DNA of 14,063 nucleotides from Bacteroides sp. UBA7335 (GCA_002471185.1 DKPL01000036.1:1-14063), one strand, 5' to 3'; shown: positions 1-7,093, counted from the stretch's first letter. Notes: a model not told the origin generated them from the letters alone. Numbers and translations: made by a program.

Positions 1-16
1 TTTTCAGCGTTTGTTG

Positions 17-101
17 CGGAGAGAGAGGGATTCAAACCCCCGGAACCTTTCAGTTCAACGGTTTTCAAGACCGCCGCAATCGATCACTCTGCCATCTCTC
101 C
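17..101 (-). tRNA. tRNA-Ser (anticodon UGA)
   Basis: Read on the minus strand this folds as a class II tRNA of 85 nt. The acceptor stem GGAGAGA/TCTCTCC is perfect (101-95 with 24-18). The anticodon stem-loop has loop CTTGAAA, giving anticodon TGA at 67-65, which reads UCA-type serine codons. A long variable arm, as expected for tRNA-Ser, precedes a T arm with loop TTTGAAT. The discriminator base is G, as in tRNA-Ser. The 3' CCA is not encoded; the bases after the discriminator are CAA. The gene is complete, but its terminator would lie beyond the left edge. Confidence 0.95.
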
Positions 102-140
102 AGAACTTCTTTTCAGAAGTGCTTTTCGTTAAAAGCGTTG

Positions 141-170
141 CAAAGGTACATAAGTTTTTTGAATTTGCAA
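141..170 (-). promoter_or_regulatory. Bacteroidetes-type promoter of the tRNA-Ser gene
   Basis: On the minus strand a -7 box TACCTTTG (148-141) matches TAnnTTTG exactly. A TTG (170-168) lies 19 bp upstream, the spacing expected for the -33 element. It is about 40 bp upstream of the tRNA 5' end, so it is the likely tRNA promoter. The match is direct; use in the cell is inferred. Confidence 0.7.
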
Positions 171-208
171 TAGATAGGACGAAAAAGTTTTGTGTGAAGC
201 CATATTTT

Positions 209-245
209 ATACCATAATGTTGGTATTTTGCCTTTCAGTAGGCAA
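209..245. promoter_or_regulatory. Two adjacent inverted repeats upstream of pflB
   Basis: The first repeat is ATACCA-6 nt-TGGTAT (209-226), perfect over 6 bp per arm. The second is TTGCC-8 nt-GGCAA (228-245). Both units are 18 bp long and their centres are 19 bp apart, so two dimers bound there would lie on roughly the same helix face. They sit about 40-75 bp upstream of the pflB -7 box, a usual place for activator sites. They do not match the FNR/CRP consensus TTGAT-N4-ATCAA. A regulatory role is inferred. Confidence 0.35.
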
Positions 246-285
246 TTTATAAGTGTTATTGCTTACTAAAATAAAGAAAAGGTAG

Positions 286-293
286 TACCTTTG
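286..293 (+). promoter_or_regulatory. pflB promoter -7 box
   Basis: TACCTTTG matches the Bacteroidetes primary-sigma -7 consensus TAnnTTTG exactly. It lies 47 bp before the pflB start codon, giving a short leader of roughly 40 nt. The -33 element is less clear: the nearest TTG (259-261) is 24 bp upstream, longer than the usual 19-20. A weak -33 would fit a promoter that needs an activator. Confidence 0.6.
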
Positions 294-340
294 CACTCTC
301 TTTAAAAAGAGGGGTAACAACCATTAAAATCAAAACAGAA

Positions 341-2569
341 ATGAAACTGAACATAGACTTTAAAGACGGACTCTGGAGCAAAGAAATTAATGTAAAAGAC
401 TTTGTTAGCAATAATATCACTCCTTATACTGGAGATGCTTCTTTTTTGCAAGGTCCTACGCAAAGAACACTGGCTGTTTGGAACAAGTGTTTGGATGCTC
501 TAAAAGAGGAGAGAGAGAATAATGGCGTTCGTTCGCTCGACTCGAAAACTGTTTCTACAATAACTTCACATAAAGCGGGATATATTGATTGTGACAACGA
601 ACTGATTGTTGGTTTACAAACTGATGAATTACTTCGCCGTGCTATTAAGCCATTTGGTGGTATTAACGTGGTGGCTAAGGCTTGCAAAGAGAATGGTGTT
701 GAGGTGGATGAAAAGGTAAAGGATATCTTTACTCATTATCGCAAGACACACAATGATGGTGTGTTTGATGTATATACTGATGAGATACGAACTTTTCGTT
801 CGTTGGGATTCTTGACCGGACTTCCTGATAACTATGCTCGCGGGCGCATTATTGGTGATTATCGTCGTTTGGCGTTATATGGTATTGATCGACTGATTGA
901 GGCTAAAAAGGCAGATTTAAAGAAACTTGCAGGTCCTATGACCGATGCTCAAATTCGTTTGCGCGAGGAGGTGTCGGAGCAAATCAAAGCTTTGGCCGAA
1001 ATCAAAGTGTTAGGCGAATATTATGGTTTAGACTTAAGTCGTCCTGCTGTAAGTGCTCAAGAGGCAGTGCAGTGGGTGTATATGGCCTATTTGGCAGCAA
1101 TCAAAGAACAAGATGGTGCTGCTATGTCTTTGGGGAATGTCTCTTCTTTCTTAGATATTTATATTGAGTACGATTTGGCTCAGGGCATCATTGATGAGTC
1201 GTATGCGCAAGAACTGATTGATCAGTTTGTTATTAAACTGCGCATGGTTCGTCATTTGCGTATGCAGTCTTACAATGATATTTTTGCCGGCGACCCAACT
1301 TGGGTGACTGAATCTATCGGTGGCCGTTTTAATGATGGTAGAACGAAAGTTACTAAAACTTCGTTCCGCTTCTTGCAGACGCTTTATAACCTAGGCCCAT
1401 CTCCTGAACCTAATATGACGGTGCTTTGGAGCCCGGATCTTCCTGAAGGTTTCAAGGAGTTTTGCGCTAAAGTTTCTATCGATACATCATCGGTGCAATA
1501 TGAGAATGATGATTTGATGCGTGAGGTTCGTCAATCTGATGACTACGGTATTGCTTGCTGTGTTTCTTATCAAGAGATTGGCAAACAAATTCAGTTTTTT
1601 GGTGCTCGCTGTAACTTGGCCAAAGCTTTACTATTAGCTATCAATGGTGGACGTTGTGAAAACACTGGTGCTGTGATTGTTGAAGGTATTCCTGTGTTGA
1701 CTAGCGATACACTTAAGTTTGAGGAGGTGATGAGCAACTATAAGAAGGTGATGATTGAGGTAGCACGTGTATACAATGACGCTATGAATATCATTCACTA
1801 CATGCACGATAAGTATTACTACGAGAAAGCGCAGATGGCTTTAATCGATACTAATCCGCATATTAATCTTGCTTATGGTGTAGCCGGACTTTCTATTGCT
1901 ATCGATTCGCTATCTGCTATAAAATATGCTACAGTCAAAGCCATTCGCAATGATATTGGGCTAACTGAAGGGTTTGAAACAGTGGGAGAGTATCCTTGCT
2001 TTGGTAATGATAATGATAAAGTAGACCACTTAGGCGTTGATTTGGTTTACTTCTTTAGCGAAGAGTTGAAGAAGTTGCCTATTTATAAAAATGCTCGTCC
2101 TACCTTGTCGCTACTTACTATTACTTCGAATGTGATGTATGGTAAAAAGACCGGGGCAACTCCGGATGGACGCGCTAAAGGAGTGGCTTTTGCACCTGGT
2201 GCAAACCCTATGCACGGACGCGATAAAAATGGAGCTATCGCTTCGTTAAGTTCGGTGGCAAAACTGCGTTATCGCGACTCGCAAGATGGCATTAGTAATA
2301 CGTTTTCTATTGTTCCAAAATCGCTAGGAGCAACCGAAGAAGATCGTGTTGAAAATCTGGTAACTATGATGGATGGATACTTTACGAAGGGAGCACATCA
2401 CCTTAATGTGAATGTGCTGAACCGTGCAATGTTGGAAGATGCCATGGAGCATCCCGAGAAATATCCACAACTTACCATTCGTGTTTCGGGATATGCGGTT
2501 AATTTTATTCGTTTGAGCCGTGAGCATCAGTTAGAGGTGATTTCGCGTAGTTTCCACGAACGTATGTAA
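341..2569 (+). CDS. pflB: Pyruvate formate-lyase (formate C-acetyltransferase)
   Basis: This glycyl-radical enzyme converts pyruvate and CoA to acetyl-CoA and formate in the cytoplasm of fermenting anaerobes. The 742 residues are close to the family's usual ~750-760. The N-terminal region carries the conserved YTGDASFLQGPTQRT segment. The two adjacent active-site cysteines are C406-C407 in the ACCVS motif. The C-terminal radical loop RVSGYAV places the radical glycine at G717, 26 residues from the end, as expected. All catalytic residues are therefore present. The start is the first ATG after the promoter. The gene is followed after two bases by its activase, a typical pflB-pflA operon. This set of residues distinguishes it from glycerol dehydratase and choline lyase relatives, where the cysteine is not doubled. 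Confidence 0.97.
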   Translation: MKLNIDFKDGLWSKEINVKDFVSNNITPYTGDASFLQGPTQRTLAVWNKCLDALKEERENNGVRSLDSKTVSTITSHKAGYIDCDNELIVGLQTDELLRRAIKPFGGINVVAKACKENGVEVDEKVKDIFTHYRKTHNDGVFDVYTDEIRTFRSLGFLTGLPDNYARGRIIGDYRRLALYGIDRLIEAKKADLKKLAGPMTDAQIRLREEVSEQIKALAEIKVLGEYYGLDLSRPAVSAQEAVQWVYMAYLAAIKEQDGAAMSLGNVSSFLDIYIEYDLAQGIIDESYAQELIDQFVIKLRMVRHLRMQSYNDIFAGDPTWVTESIGGRFNDGRTKVTKTSFRFLQTLYNLGPSPEPNMTVLWSPDLPEGFKEFCAKVSIDTSSVQYENDDLMREVRQSDDYGIACCVSYQEIGKQIQFFGARCNLAKALLLAINGGRCENTGAVIVEGIPVLTSDTLKFEEVMSNYKKVMIEVARVYNDAMNIIHYMHDKYYYEKAQMALIDTNPHINLAYGVAGLSIAIDSLSAIKYATVKAIRNDIGLTEGFETVGEYPCFGNDNDKVDHLGVDLVYFFSEELKKLPIYKNARPTLSLLTITSNVMYGKKTGATPDGRAKGVAFAPGANPMHGRDKNGAIASLSSVAKLRYRDSQDGISNTFSIVPKSLGATEEDRVENLVTMMDGYFTKGAHHLNVNVLNRAMLEDAMEHPEKYPQLTIRVSGYAVNFIRLSREHQLEVISRSFHERM

Positions 2570-2571
2570 GG

Positions 2572-3315
2572 ATGATGTTGTTAGAGCAAAATATAAAAGT
2601 ACACTCATACGAAAGTATGGGAACATTCGACGGGCCCGGATTGCGGCTCGTCGTTTTTTTACAGGGCTGCAACTTTAGCTGTTTATATTGTGCCAATCCC
2701 GATACAATAACCTGTGATGGGGGAATAGCTACTTCTATCGACGAGATTGTACGTATGGCAGTTAGTCAAAAGCCTTTCTTTGGAAAGCGAGGAGGAATAA
2801 CCTTCTCTGGTGGCGAACCTACTGTTCAGGCCAAAGCTTTGATTCCGCTTTTCGAACGGTTGCACAAAGAAGGCATTCATATCTGTTTAGATACCAACGG
2901 TAGTGTTTGGAATGAATATGTGGAGCGTTTACTTCAGCTTACCGACTTGGTGCTATTGGATATAAAACAGGTTAATGACGAAAAGCATCAACGGCTTACA
3001 GGCAAGAGTAATGCACAAACATTGCGTACTGCTGCTTGGCTGGAGCAACACAATCGCCCATTCTGGTTGCGTTATGTTTTAGTGCCGGGATATAGCAATG
3101 CCGAAGCTGACATAAAAGCATTGGGAGAGAAACTAAGGGGATACAAGCAAATAGAAAAAGTAGAGATACTTCCATACCACACGCTTGGTGCACATAAGTA
3201 CGAGTCGCTTGGGAAACCCTATTTACTCGAAGGGGTGAAGGAGAATACTCCCGAGCAACTTGACGTGGCCGCTGCTTTGTTTAAGCAGTACTTTAAACGG
3301 GTGCAGGTGAACTGA
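2572..3315 (+). CDS. pflA: Pyruvate formate-lyase activating enzyme (radical SAM)
   Basis: This activase uses S-adenosylmethionine and a [4Fe-4S] cluster to abstract hydrogen from the PflB radical glycine, creating the active enzyme. The cluster motif CxxxCxxC is seen as C33, C37 and C40 in QGCNFSCLYCANP. The SAM-binding GGEP motif is at residues 80-83. The 247 residues match the 246 of E. coli PflA. No extra ferredoxin-like cysteine domain is inserted after the first motif, which fits a PFL activase and argues against activases of other glycyl-radical enzymes. Two start codons occur in tandem (2572 and 2575); the first, two bases after the pflB stop, is chosen. The short gap suggests co-transcription and translational coupling with pflB. 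Confidence 0.96.
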   Translation: MMLLEQNIKVHSYESMGTFDGPGLRLVVFLQGCNFSCLYCANPDTITCDGGIATSIDEIVRMAVSQKPFFGKRGGITFSGGEPTVQAKALIPLFERLHKEGIHICLDTNGSVWNEYVERLLQLTDLVLLDIKQVNDEKHQRLTGKSNAQTLRTAAWLEQHNRPFWLRYVLVPGYSNAEADIKALGEKLRGYKQIEKVEILPYHTLGAHKYESLGKPYLLEGVKENTPEQLDVAAALFKQYFKRVQVN

Positions 3316-3338
3316 TAGACAAGGTTATTCCAGTTAGC

Positions 3339-3399
3339 TTCAAGGGTTTGGAACTGTGCTTCCAAGTACTTGAAACTATAGTTTCAAGCCTTTGGAACT
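3339..3399. repeat. Palindrome within an imperfect direct repeat
   Basis: A perfect 20-bp palindrome centred on CTATAG occupies 3369-3388. A 17-bp unit, TTCAAG-GG-TTTGGAACT (3339-3355), recurs as TTCAAG-CC-TTTGGAACT (3383-3399); only the two middle bases differ. A further arm pair, TTGGAA (3348-3353) and TTCCAA (3360-3365), can form a small hairpin. The cluster lies between convergent transcription units. It resembles short intergenic repeats of Bacteroides, but that resemblance is from memory and was not tested. Confidence 0.6.
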
Positions 3400-3432
3400 A
3401 ATTGAAACAACTCTATTGAGATTTCTATATAT

Positions 3433-3475
3433 AAAAAAGAATAGCATTTAAACACTGTTTAAATGCTATTTATAT
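3433..3475. terminator. Bidirectional intrinsic terminator
   Basis: A perfect 13-bp stem, ATAGCATTTAAAC (3441-3453) with GTTTAAATGCTAT (3457-3469), encloses a 3-nt loop. On the minus strand it is followed by a run of six T (complement of 3438-3433), a good terminator for the beta-barrel gene. On the plus strand it is followed by TTTATATA, a weaker tail, and can end the pfl operon. Its position between two converging units supports a shared role. Confidence 0.85.
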
Positions 3476-3495
3476 AAGGTTTGAACTGTGATTAA

Positions 3496-4785
3496 CTAGT
3501 AAGTAAATCGAACCCCTGCTTGCATATTGAAGTTAAAGGGGTGCTCTTTGCGAATGGTTTGCACATCAGAGCCATCTTTAAAGAAGTAAGCCACTCCCGG
3601 TTCGGCATAAACCCCCAAACGCTGTGTGATGTTGAACTGTGCACCAACTCCTCCCATAACTGAAAACTGTAGAGGCTTTACGGTAAGTTTTTCGTTGCCC
3701 AATTTACCATGCACACATTTCTCTATCTGACCTCCGGCCGATACATAAAGCGTGAATAACTTGTTTTCTATAAAATTCCAGTTGGCTTTAATAGGAATTC
3801 CCAAGTAGTATAACTTTTGTTTCAAGGTTTTATTTACATCTCCCGCCATCGAAATATCCGAAGATAGTAACGTGAAGTTTAGTCCGGCATCAATAGAAAA
3901 TCCGTGTTTTAAATTCTTTCTAACCGTAAGACCCACTGCAATTGGTTGGTGATGCTTTGCATGAATAACCTCATCTGCTGAAATCATATAAGGCATTCCC
4001 TCATTAAAAATAACCGTGTAATTGTCGGGCACCGAATAGATACCTTCTTCTGAAGCGGGTAGGCTAATGCGGAGTGGACTTCCACTAAACGTACTTTCAT
4101 TGTTATTCGAAATGCTTCCTGCATTGCCAATGTTAGCACCCATCGACCAAGTTCCTTTTCTTGATTTCTTTTTATTATCGGCAGGGATATGTAGTTTATC
4201 TTTGCTCGAAGGTTGTCTGCGAGTAGTCACTTTGCATTGCTCGGTCGAACGCTCTTGAGAAGCTTCATCAACCGATGCCGCAGGAGCGGGCGATGCTTCC
4301 GTTTCACAATGATTTGCTATCTCTTTTCCTTCGTCATTGGTAGTTGTTGATACCTCTTTGTCTGTTGTGGCAGTGAATGCTTTGGTTAGATTCGCTTGCT
4401 TATTTTTTGATGTAGCCTGACTAGTAGTTTGATTGACCCTTGGTGCAGCTTGAGCTATCTGTGTAGGCTTCTCAACATCGGCAATGGGTAGAAGCTTGTC
4501 GGGATTTTGCTCAATAATCTCTACGGCAACTTGATTGATATGTTCTAGGTGTGGAGTATGCAGTAAGTATAAACTTACGGATGAAACGGCTGCCAACAAT
4601 GCCGCTGCCGCTGCTATTGTCCACTTGTGGCGCTTGATACTGAATATAGGTCGAGCAACGGGTGAAGCCAACTCCTTTTCAAGTTGGTTCCATCCAAATG
4701 GCGGAACAGGTTCGGGATGATTATTAATTTTCTCCTGTATTTTGTTCAGCCAAGGTTCTTTGTTATTTATCCTGTTTTCTTTCAT
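3496..4785 (-). CDS. Membrane-anchored outer-membrane beta-barrel protein, putative anti-sigma factor
   Basis: Residues 1-53 are hydrophilic and would face the cytoplasm. They include a P-W-L-x-K-I-Q-x-K-I stretch and a proline-rich PEPVPPFGW segment. A single hydrophobic helix spans about 55-76. Residues 80-210 form a low-complexity Ser/Thr/Ala/Lys/Gln linker. Residues ~212-429 alternate hydrophobic and polar positions, contain GxxxxF repeats and end in an aromatic residue (Tyr429), as in small outer-membrane beta-barrels. The start codon overlaps the stop of the upstream ECF sigma gene by 4 bp (ATGA), implying translational coupling. The order sigma then single-pass membrane protein is typical of sigma/anti-sigma pairs, so the N-terminal segment may hold the sigma factor. 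No zinc-binding HxxxCxxC anti-sigma motif is present in the N-terminal segment, so the anti-sigma role is inferred from context only. Three cysteines (160, 184, 357) lie beyond the membrane helix. Confidence 0.8.
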   Translation of the reverse strand: MKENRINNKEPWLNKIQEKINNHPEPVPPFGWNQLEKELASPVARPIFSIKRHKWTIAAAAALLAAVSSVSLYLLHTPHLEHINQVAVEIIEQNPDKLLPIADVEKPTQIAQAAPRVNQTTSQATSKNKQANLTKAFTATTDKEVSTTTNDEGKEIANHCETEASPAPAASVDEASQERSTEQCKVTTRRQPSSKDKLHIPADNKKKSRKGTWSMGANIGNAGSISNNNESTFSGSPLRISLPASEEGIYSVPDNYTVIFNEGMPYMISADEVIHAKHHQPIAVGLTVRKNLKHGFSIDAGLNFTLLSSDISMAGDVNKTLKQKLYYLGIPIKANWNFIENKLFTLYVSAGGQIEKCVHGKLGNEKLTVKPLQFSVMGGVGAQFNITQRLGVYAEPGVAYFFKDGSDVQTIRKEHPFNFNMQAGVRFTY

Positions 4786-5333
4786 CTGTTGTTTGCCTTT
4801 ATCCAGTCTTTTACTTTTTTAGCCAATGTGCTTTTCGCTCGAAAGAGCTGCGAAGCAGATGACTTTTCATTGATGCCTAATAAATCGGCAATTTCTTTGT
4901 GTGATTTGTCTTCAAATGTATAGAGATTGAACACGGTGCGATAGCCAACAGGAAGTTCTCCTATAAACTCCATTAACACGGTGTGAGGAATTAGCTCTAT
5001 ATCTTCTGTATCCGGTTCCTCATATATTTCAGGTGAATCATCAATATTGTTTGCTTGATTCAGTATGTCATTTTTACGTAAATATTGCAGTGCTATATTT
5101 ACCATTACCCGCTCCATCCAAGCTCTTAATGAGCCCTCACCACGCCACGTGAACTTGTCGAACGAGTGATATATCTTCAAAAAACCATCGTGTAGTAAGT
5201 CTTGGGCAATGTCGCGGTCGTTAGCATAGCGAAGGCAGATTGTCATCATCCGACCTGCATATTGTTCATAAAGCTCCTTGCGAGCACGGTTTTTTCCCTG
5301 CCTGCATAGCTCAGCTAACTCCTGTTCTTCCAT
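4782..5333 (-). CDS. RNA polymerase ECF-type sigma-70 factor
   Basis: This extracytoplasmic-function sigma factor directs RNA polymerase to a small regulon. Region 2 (about residues 20-88) contains DLLHDGFLKIYHSFDKFTW, the core-binding and -10 recognition segment. A ~30-residue acidic linker follows. Region 4 (about 122-176) includes LPVGYRTVFNLYTFEDKSHKE and a helix-turn-helix (IADLLGINEKSSASQLFRAKS) for -35 recognition. Regions 1 and 3 are absent, as expected for the class. The ATG at 5333 gives 183 residues. A GTG at 5345 would add MSKR; ATG is preferred because Bacteroidales rarely use GTG and related proteins usually start close to this point. The gene overlaps the membrane protein gene by 4 bp and is divergent from the lipoprotein gene. 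Confidence 0.93.
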   Translation of the reverse strand: MEEQELAELCRQGKNRARKELYEQYAGRMMTICLRYANDRDIAQDLLHDGFLKIYHSFDKFTWRGEGSLRAWMERVMVNIALQYLRKNDILNQANNIDDSPEIYEEPDTEDIELIPHTVLMEFIGELPVGYRTVFNLYTFEDKSHKEIADLLGINEKSSASQLFRAKSTLAKKVKDWIKANNR

Positions 5334-5379
5334 TCTCTTTGACACGTGTTTACTATATTAAATACATAGAGGGTAAAAA

Positions 5380-5452
5380 TACTGCATACAAACAAGAATA
5401 AATAATTGCTTTTGTTTCTTTAACAATTAAACATGCAGTAAACGATGCAGTA
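5380..5452. promoter_or_regulatory. Three ATGCAGTA copies between divergent sigma and lipoprotein genes
   Basis: ATGCAGTA occurs at 5433-5440 and 5445-5452, as direct repeats with a 12-bp period (ATGCAGTAA-ACG-ATGCAGTAA). It occurs again in inverted orientation at 5380-5387 (TACTGCAT). All three lie in the 176-bp intergene that must hold both divergent promoters. They could be operators or parts of a sigma-dependent promoter. A near-match to the -7 box, TATCTTTT (5497-5504), sits close to the lipoprotein start but lacks a -33 partner. No convincing promoter for the sigma gene was found. Confidence 0.35.
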
Positions 5453-5521
5453 AGTCATTTTCTAATCAGAATACATAACTGATACTATGATGAATTTATC
5501 TTTTTAAAATTACCCAAACTT

Positions 5522-6286
5522 ATGAAGAATTTGAAATGGATGGGCATGTGTTTATTGTTAGCACTAATCCCTTTTTTACAATCATGCTTGGATAGTAACG
5601 AGACATGGCCGGCTGATACAAACTTGGCTATTGTGACAGTTCGATTGAAAGATGCAGCCGAACCAGCTAATTATTATTTGGTTTTGGAAAATGGCAAAAC
5701 GGTAAATCCGATAGCAGGAGCTGCTGTGACTAGCTATAAGGCTGTTGAAGGGCAACGTGCATTTGCTTATTTACGTTTTATTGAAGAGGACAGATCTACA
5801 AGAAGTAATGAGTATGATCATCATGCTGAGGTGTTTTATGTGGAAAACATCCTGACTAAAGATATTATTGACCTTACTCCTGCTACTGCTGATAGCATTG
5901 GTGATGATAGAATCAATTTGATTCAATCATGGATTTCGAATGGATATGTAACATTGGAATTCCAACTGTATGGTAGCAATGAGAACGATAAAAAACACAT
6001 GCTTAACTTGGTGACCAACACCGAAAATGTACTGGTTGATGACGAGAATTATATTAATCTAGAATTCAGACACAACGCTTTTAACGATGATCCATTTACA
6101 CTAAATGATGGATTAGTATCGTTTAAGTTAGACAAAGTAGCCGAAGAGCTGAAAACTGCTAAGGGCTTAAAAATAAGAGTTAACACCATTCATGGTGGCA
6201 TTAAAATATATATGCTAGACCTTGAAAACCACGCCAACACAAATGCAAAGAGCACGATGAATAAAATAGGTAGTTTGACCTATTGA
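5522..6286 (+). CDS. NigD-like lipoprotein
   Basis: This 254-residue protein has a lipoprotein signal peptide: MKNLKWMG, a hydrophobic core, and the lipobox LQSC with lipidated cysteine C22. The rest resembles the NigD-like family of Bacteroidales: an N-terminal small beta domain (about 35-115) with a GQRAFAYLRF strand, then a beta-sandwich (about 120-254) carrying ADSIGDDRINL, GYVTLEF and the hallmark LEFRHNAFNDDP. The biochemical function is unknown. The family name comes from a bacteriocin locus and does not prove an immunity role. Aspartate residues after the lipidated cysteine (C-L-D) may favour surface export, but this is uncertain. The gene diverges from the ECF sigma gene, a common neighbour of such lipoproteins, so it may belong to that factor's regulon. 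Confidence 0.85.
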   Translation: MKNLKWMGMCLLLALIPFLQSCLDSNETWPADTNLAIVTVRLKDAAEPANYYLVLENGKTVNPIAGAAVTSYKAVEGQRAFAYLRFIEEDRSTRSNEYDHHAEVFYVENILTKDIIDLTPATADSIGDDRINLIQSWISNGYVTLEFQLYGSNENDKKHMLNLVTNTENVLVDDENYINLEFRHNAFNDDPFTLNDGLVSFKLDKVAEELKTAKGLKIRVNTIHGGIKIYMLDLENHANTNAKSTMNKIGSLTY

Positions 6287-6354
6287 AAATGACACACAGA
6301 TAAAGCTACTGTAATACTACTAATTCTGATTTTGCATAACACTTTTCTTGAAAG

Positions 6355-6410
6355 ATTTGTGATTATGTAAATGATGACTACCGTTGCAACACATAACGGT
6401 ACTCACAAAT
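6355..6410. other. Nested inverted repeat in the lipoprotein-DUF488 spacer
   Basis: An outer perfect 8-bp stem, ATTTGTGA (6355-6362) with TCACAAAT (6403-6410), encloses an inner perfect 7-bp stem, TACCGTT (6379-6385) with AACGGTA (6395-6401). The 299-bp spacer 6287-6585 holds this element, the terminator at 6462-6509 and a promoter at 6524-6531, and no gene that I can support. The element could be part of the lipoprotein mRNA 3' end or of a small RNA. A near-match to the -7 box (TGATTTTG, 6327-6334) lies just upstream but has no -33 partner. Confidence 0.4.
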
Positions 6411-6461
6411 TAACACGACAAATGTATTTCTCTACTTTTACCAAGAGCGAGGAATATAATT

Positions 6462-6509
6462 AAGACAGAAGAATTTGCCGATAGATGGCAATATCTTCTG
6501 TCTTTTTTT
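6462..6509 (+). terminator. Intrinsic terminator downstream of the NigD-like gene
   Basis: An 11-bp perfect stem, AAGACAGAAGA (6462-6472) with TCTTCTGTCTT (6494-6504), is extended across a 2x2 mismatch by TTGCC/GGCAA (6475-6479 with 6487-6491), closing a 7-nt loop. Seven T residues follow (6503-6509). It lies 175 bp past the lipoprotein stop, so the transcript would have a long structured 3' end unless a separate RNA is made here. Confidence 0.85.
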
Positions 6510-6523
6510 ATACTGCATATCAC

Positions 6524-6531
6524 TAGTTTTG
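6524..6531 (+). promoter_or_regulatory. Likely -7 box for the DUF488 gene
   Basis: TAGTTTTG matches TAnnTTTG and lies just after the terminator T-run and about 55 bp before the ATG at 6586. The -33 position falls in the T-run itself, which is only a partial match. It is the best candidate for independent transcription of the small gene. Confidence 0.4.
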
Positions 6532-6585
6532 AACTATTTCAATAAAGCGGGAGTTTATATAATACGTTTTACTTATAACGTGAAT

Positions 6586-6951
6586 ATGACTCATATTTAT
6601 ATAAAAAGAATTTATGATCTACCATCTTCTAATGATGGTTATAGGGTGTTAGTGGATAGGCTTTGGCCGCGCGGAGTGAAAAAAGAGGAAGCTCATTTTG
6701 ATGAATGGGAAAAGGAGTTAGCACCTTCCACGGCTTTGCGAGAGTGGTTTCATGCCAATCCCGATGGACATTGGAGTGAATTTATGTTGCGATATAAGCA
6801 TGAACTTAGTCAATCGGATGCAGTTCGCAACTTTATCTCACAAATTAAACAATATCAGGTAGTAACTCTTTTGTACGCTTCAAAGGATACTGTCGATAAC
6901 AATGCTCGTGTGTTGCAAGAGTATCTGCAAGATGAAATCAAGAAAGTATAG
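6586..6951 (+). CDS. DUF488 family protein (YeaO-like)
   Basis: This 121-residue cytoplasmic protein belongs to the DUF488/YeaO family, whose biochemical role is not established. Family hallmarks are visible: an N-terminal IKRIYD strand, GYRVLVDRLWPRG (residues 18-30), DEWEKELAPSTALREWF (39-55), and the C-terminal LLYASKDTVDNNA stretch (95-107). Length agrees with the usual 115-125. The reading frame stays open back to a TTG at 6475, but that extension would start inside the terminator hairpin and shows no family similarity. The ATG at 6586 places the conserved IKRIYD at residue 6, as in relatives. The gene stands alone between a terminator and the men promoter; there is no context clue to function. 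Confidence 0.9.
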   Translation: MTHIYIKRIYDLPSSNDGYRVLVDRLWPRGVKKEEAHFDEWEKELAPSTALREWFHANPDGHWSEFMLRYKHELSQSDAVRNFISQIKQYQVVTLLYASKDTVDNNARVLQEYLQDEIKKV

Positions 6952-7093
6952 ATTCAACATAGCAAAGCTGGAGTTTATACCCTATTTGTTCAGGCCATAA
7001 AAGTAGTATTAACCGTTTTGTTTCTATGGTTTTTCTTTTCGGTTCTCCTGATATTTTTCGCTAGCAAAATTTACACTTCATTTAATAAAATGT

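Noticed and set aside
11..217. A 68-codon plus-strand reading frame at the left edge
   Set aside because: It runs through the tRNA-Ser gene and its promoter, begins with a TTG and resembles no protein I know.
17..340. Integration site at tRNA-Ser with an adjacent island
   Set aside because: No integrase, repeated tRNA 3' end or island-type gene is visible; the tRNA 3' side lies at the window edge.
3339..3399. CRISPR array
   Set aside because: There are only two short imperfect repeat copies, one of them overlapping a palindrome, and no cas gene.
5334..5345. GTG start for the ECF sigma factor
   Set aside because: Possible, but the ATG four codons in is the better start for this lineage; the choice changes only four residues.
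5522..6286. Bacteriocin immunity protein
   Set aside because: The NigD family name suggests it, but no bacteriocin gene is nearby and most family members lie outside such loci.
6475..6585. N-terminal extension of the DUF488 protein from a TTG at 6475
   Set aside because: It would begin inside the terminator hairpin, and the family's conserved IKRIYD start is met by the ATG at 6586.
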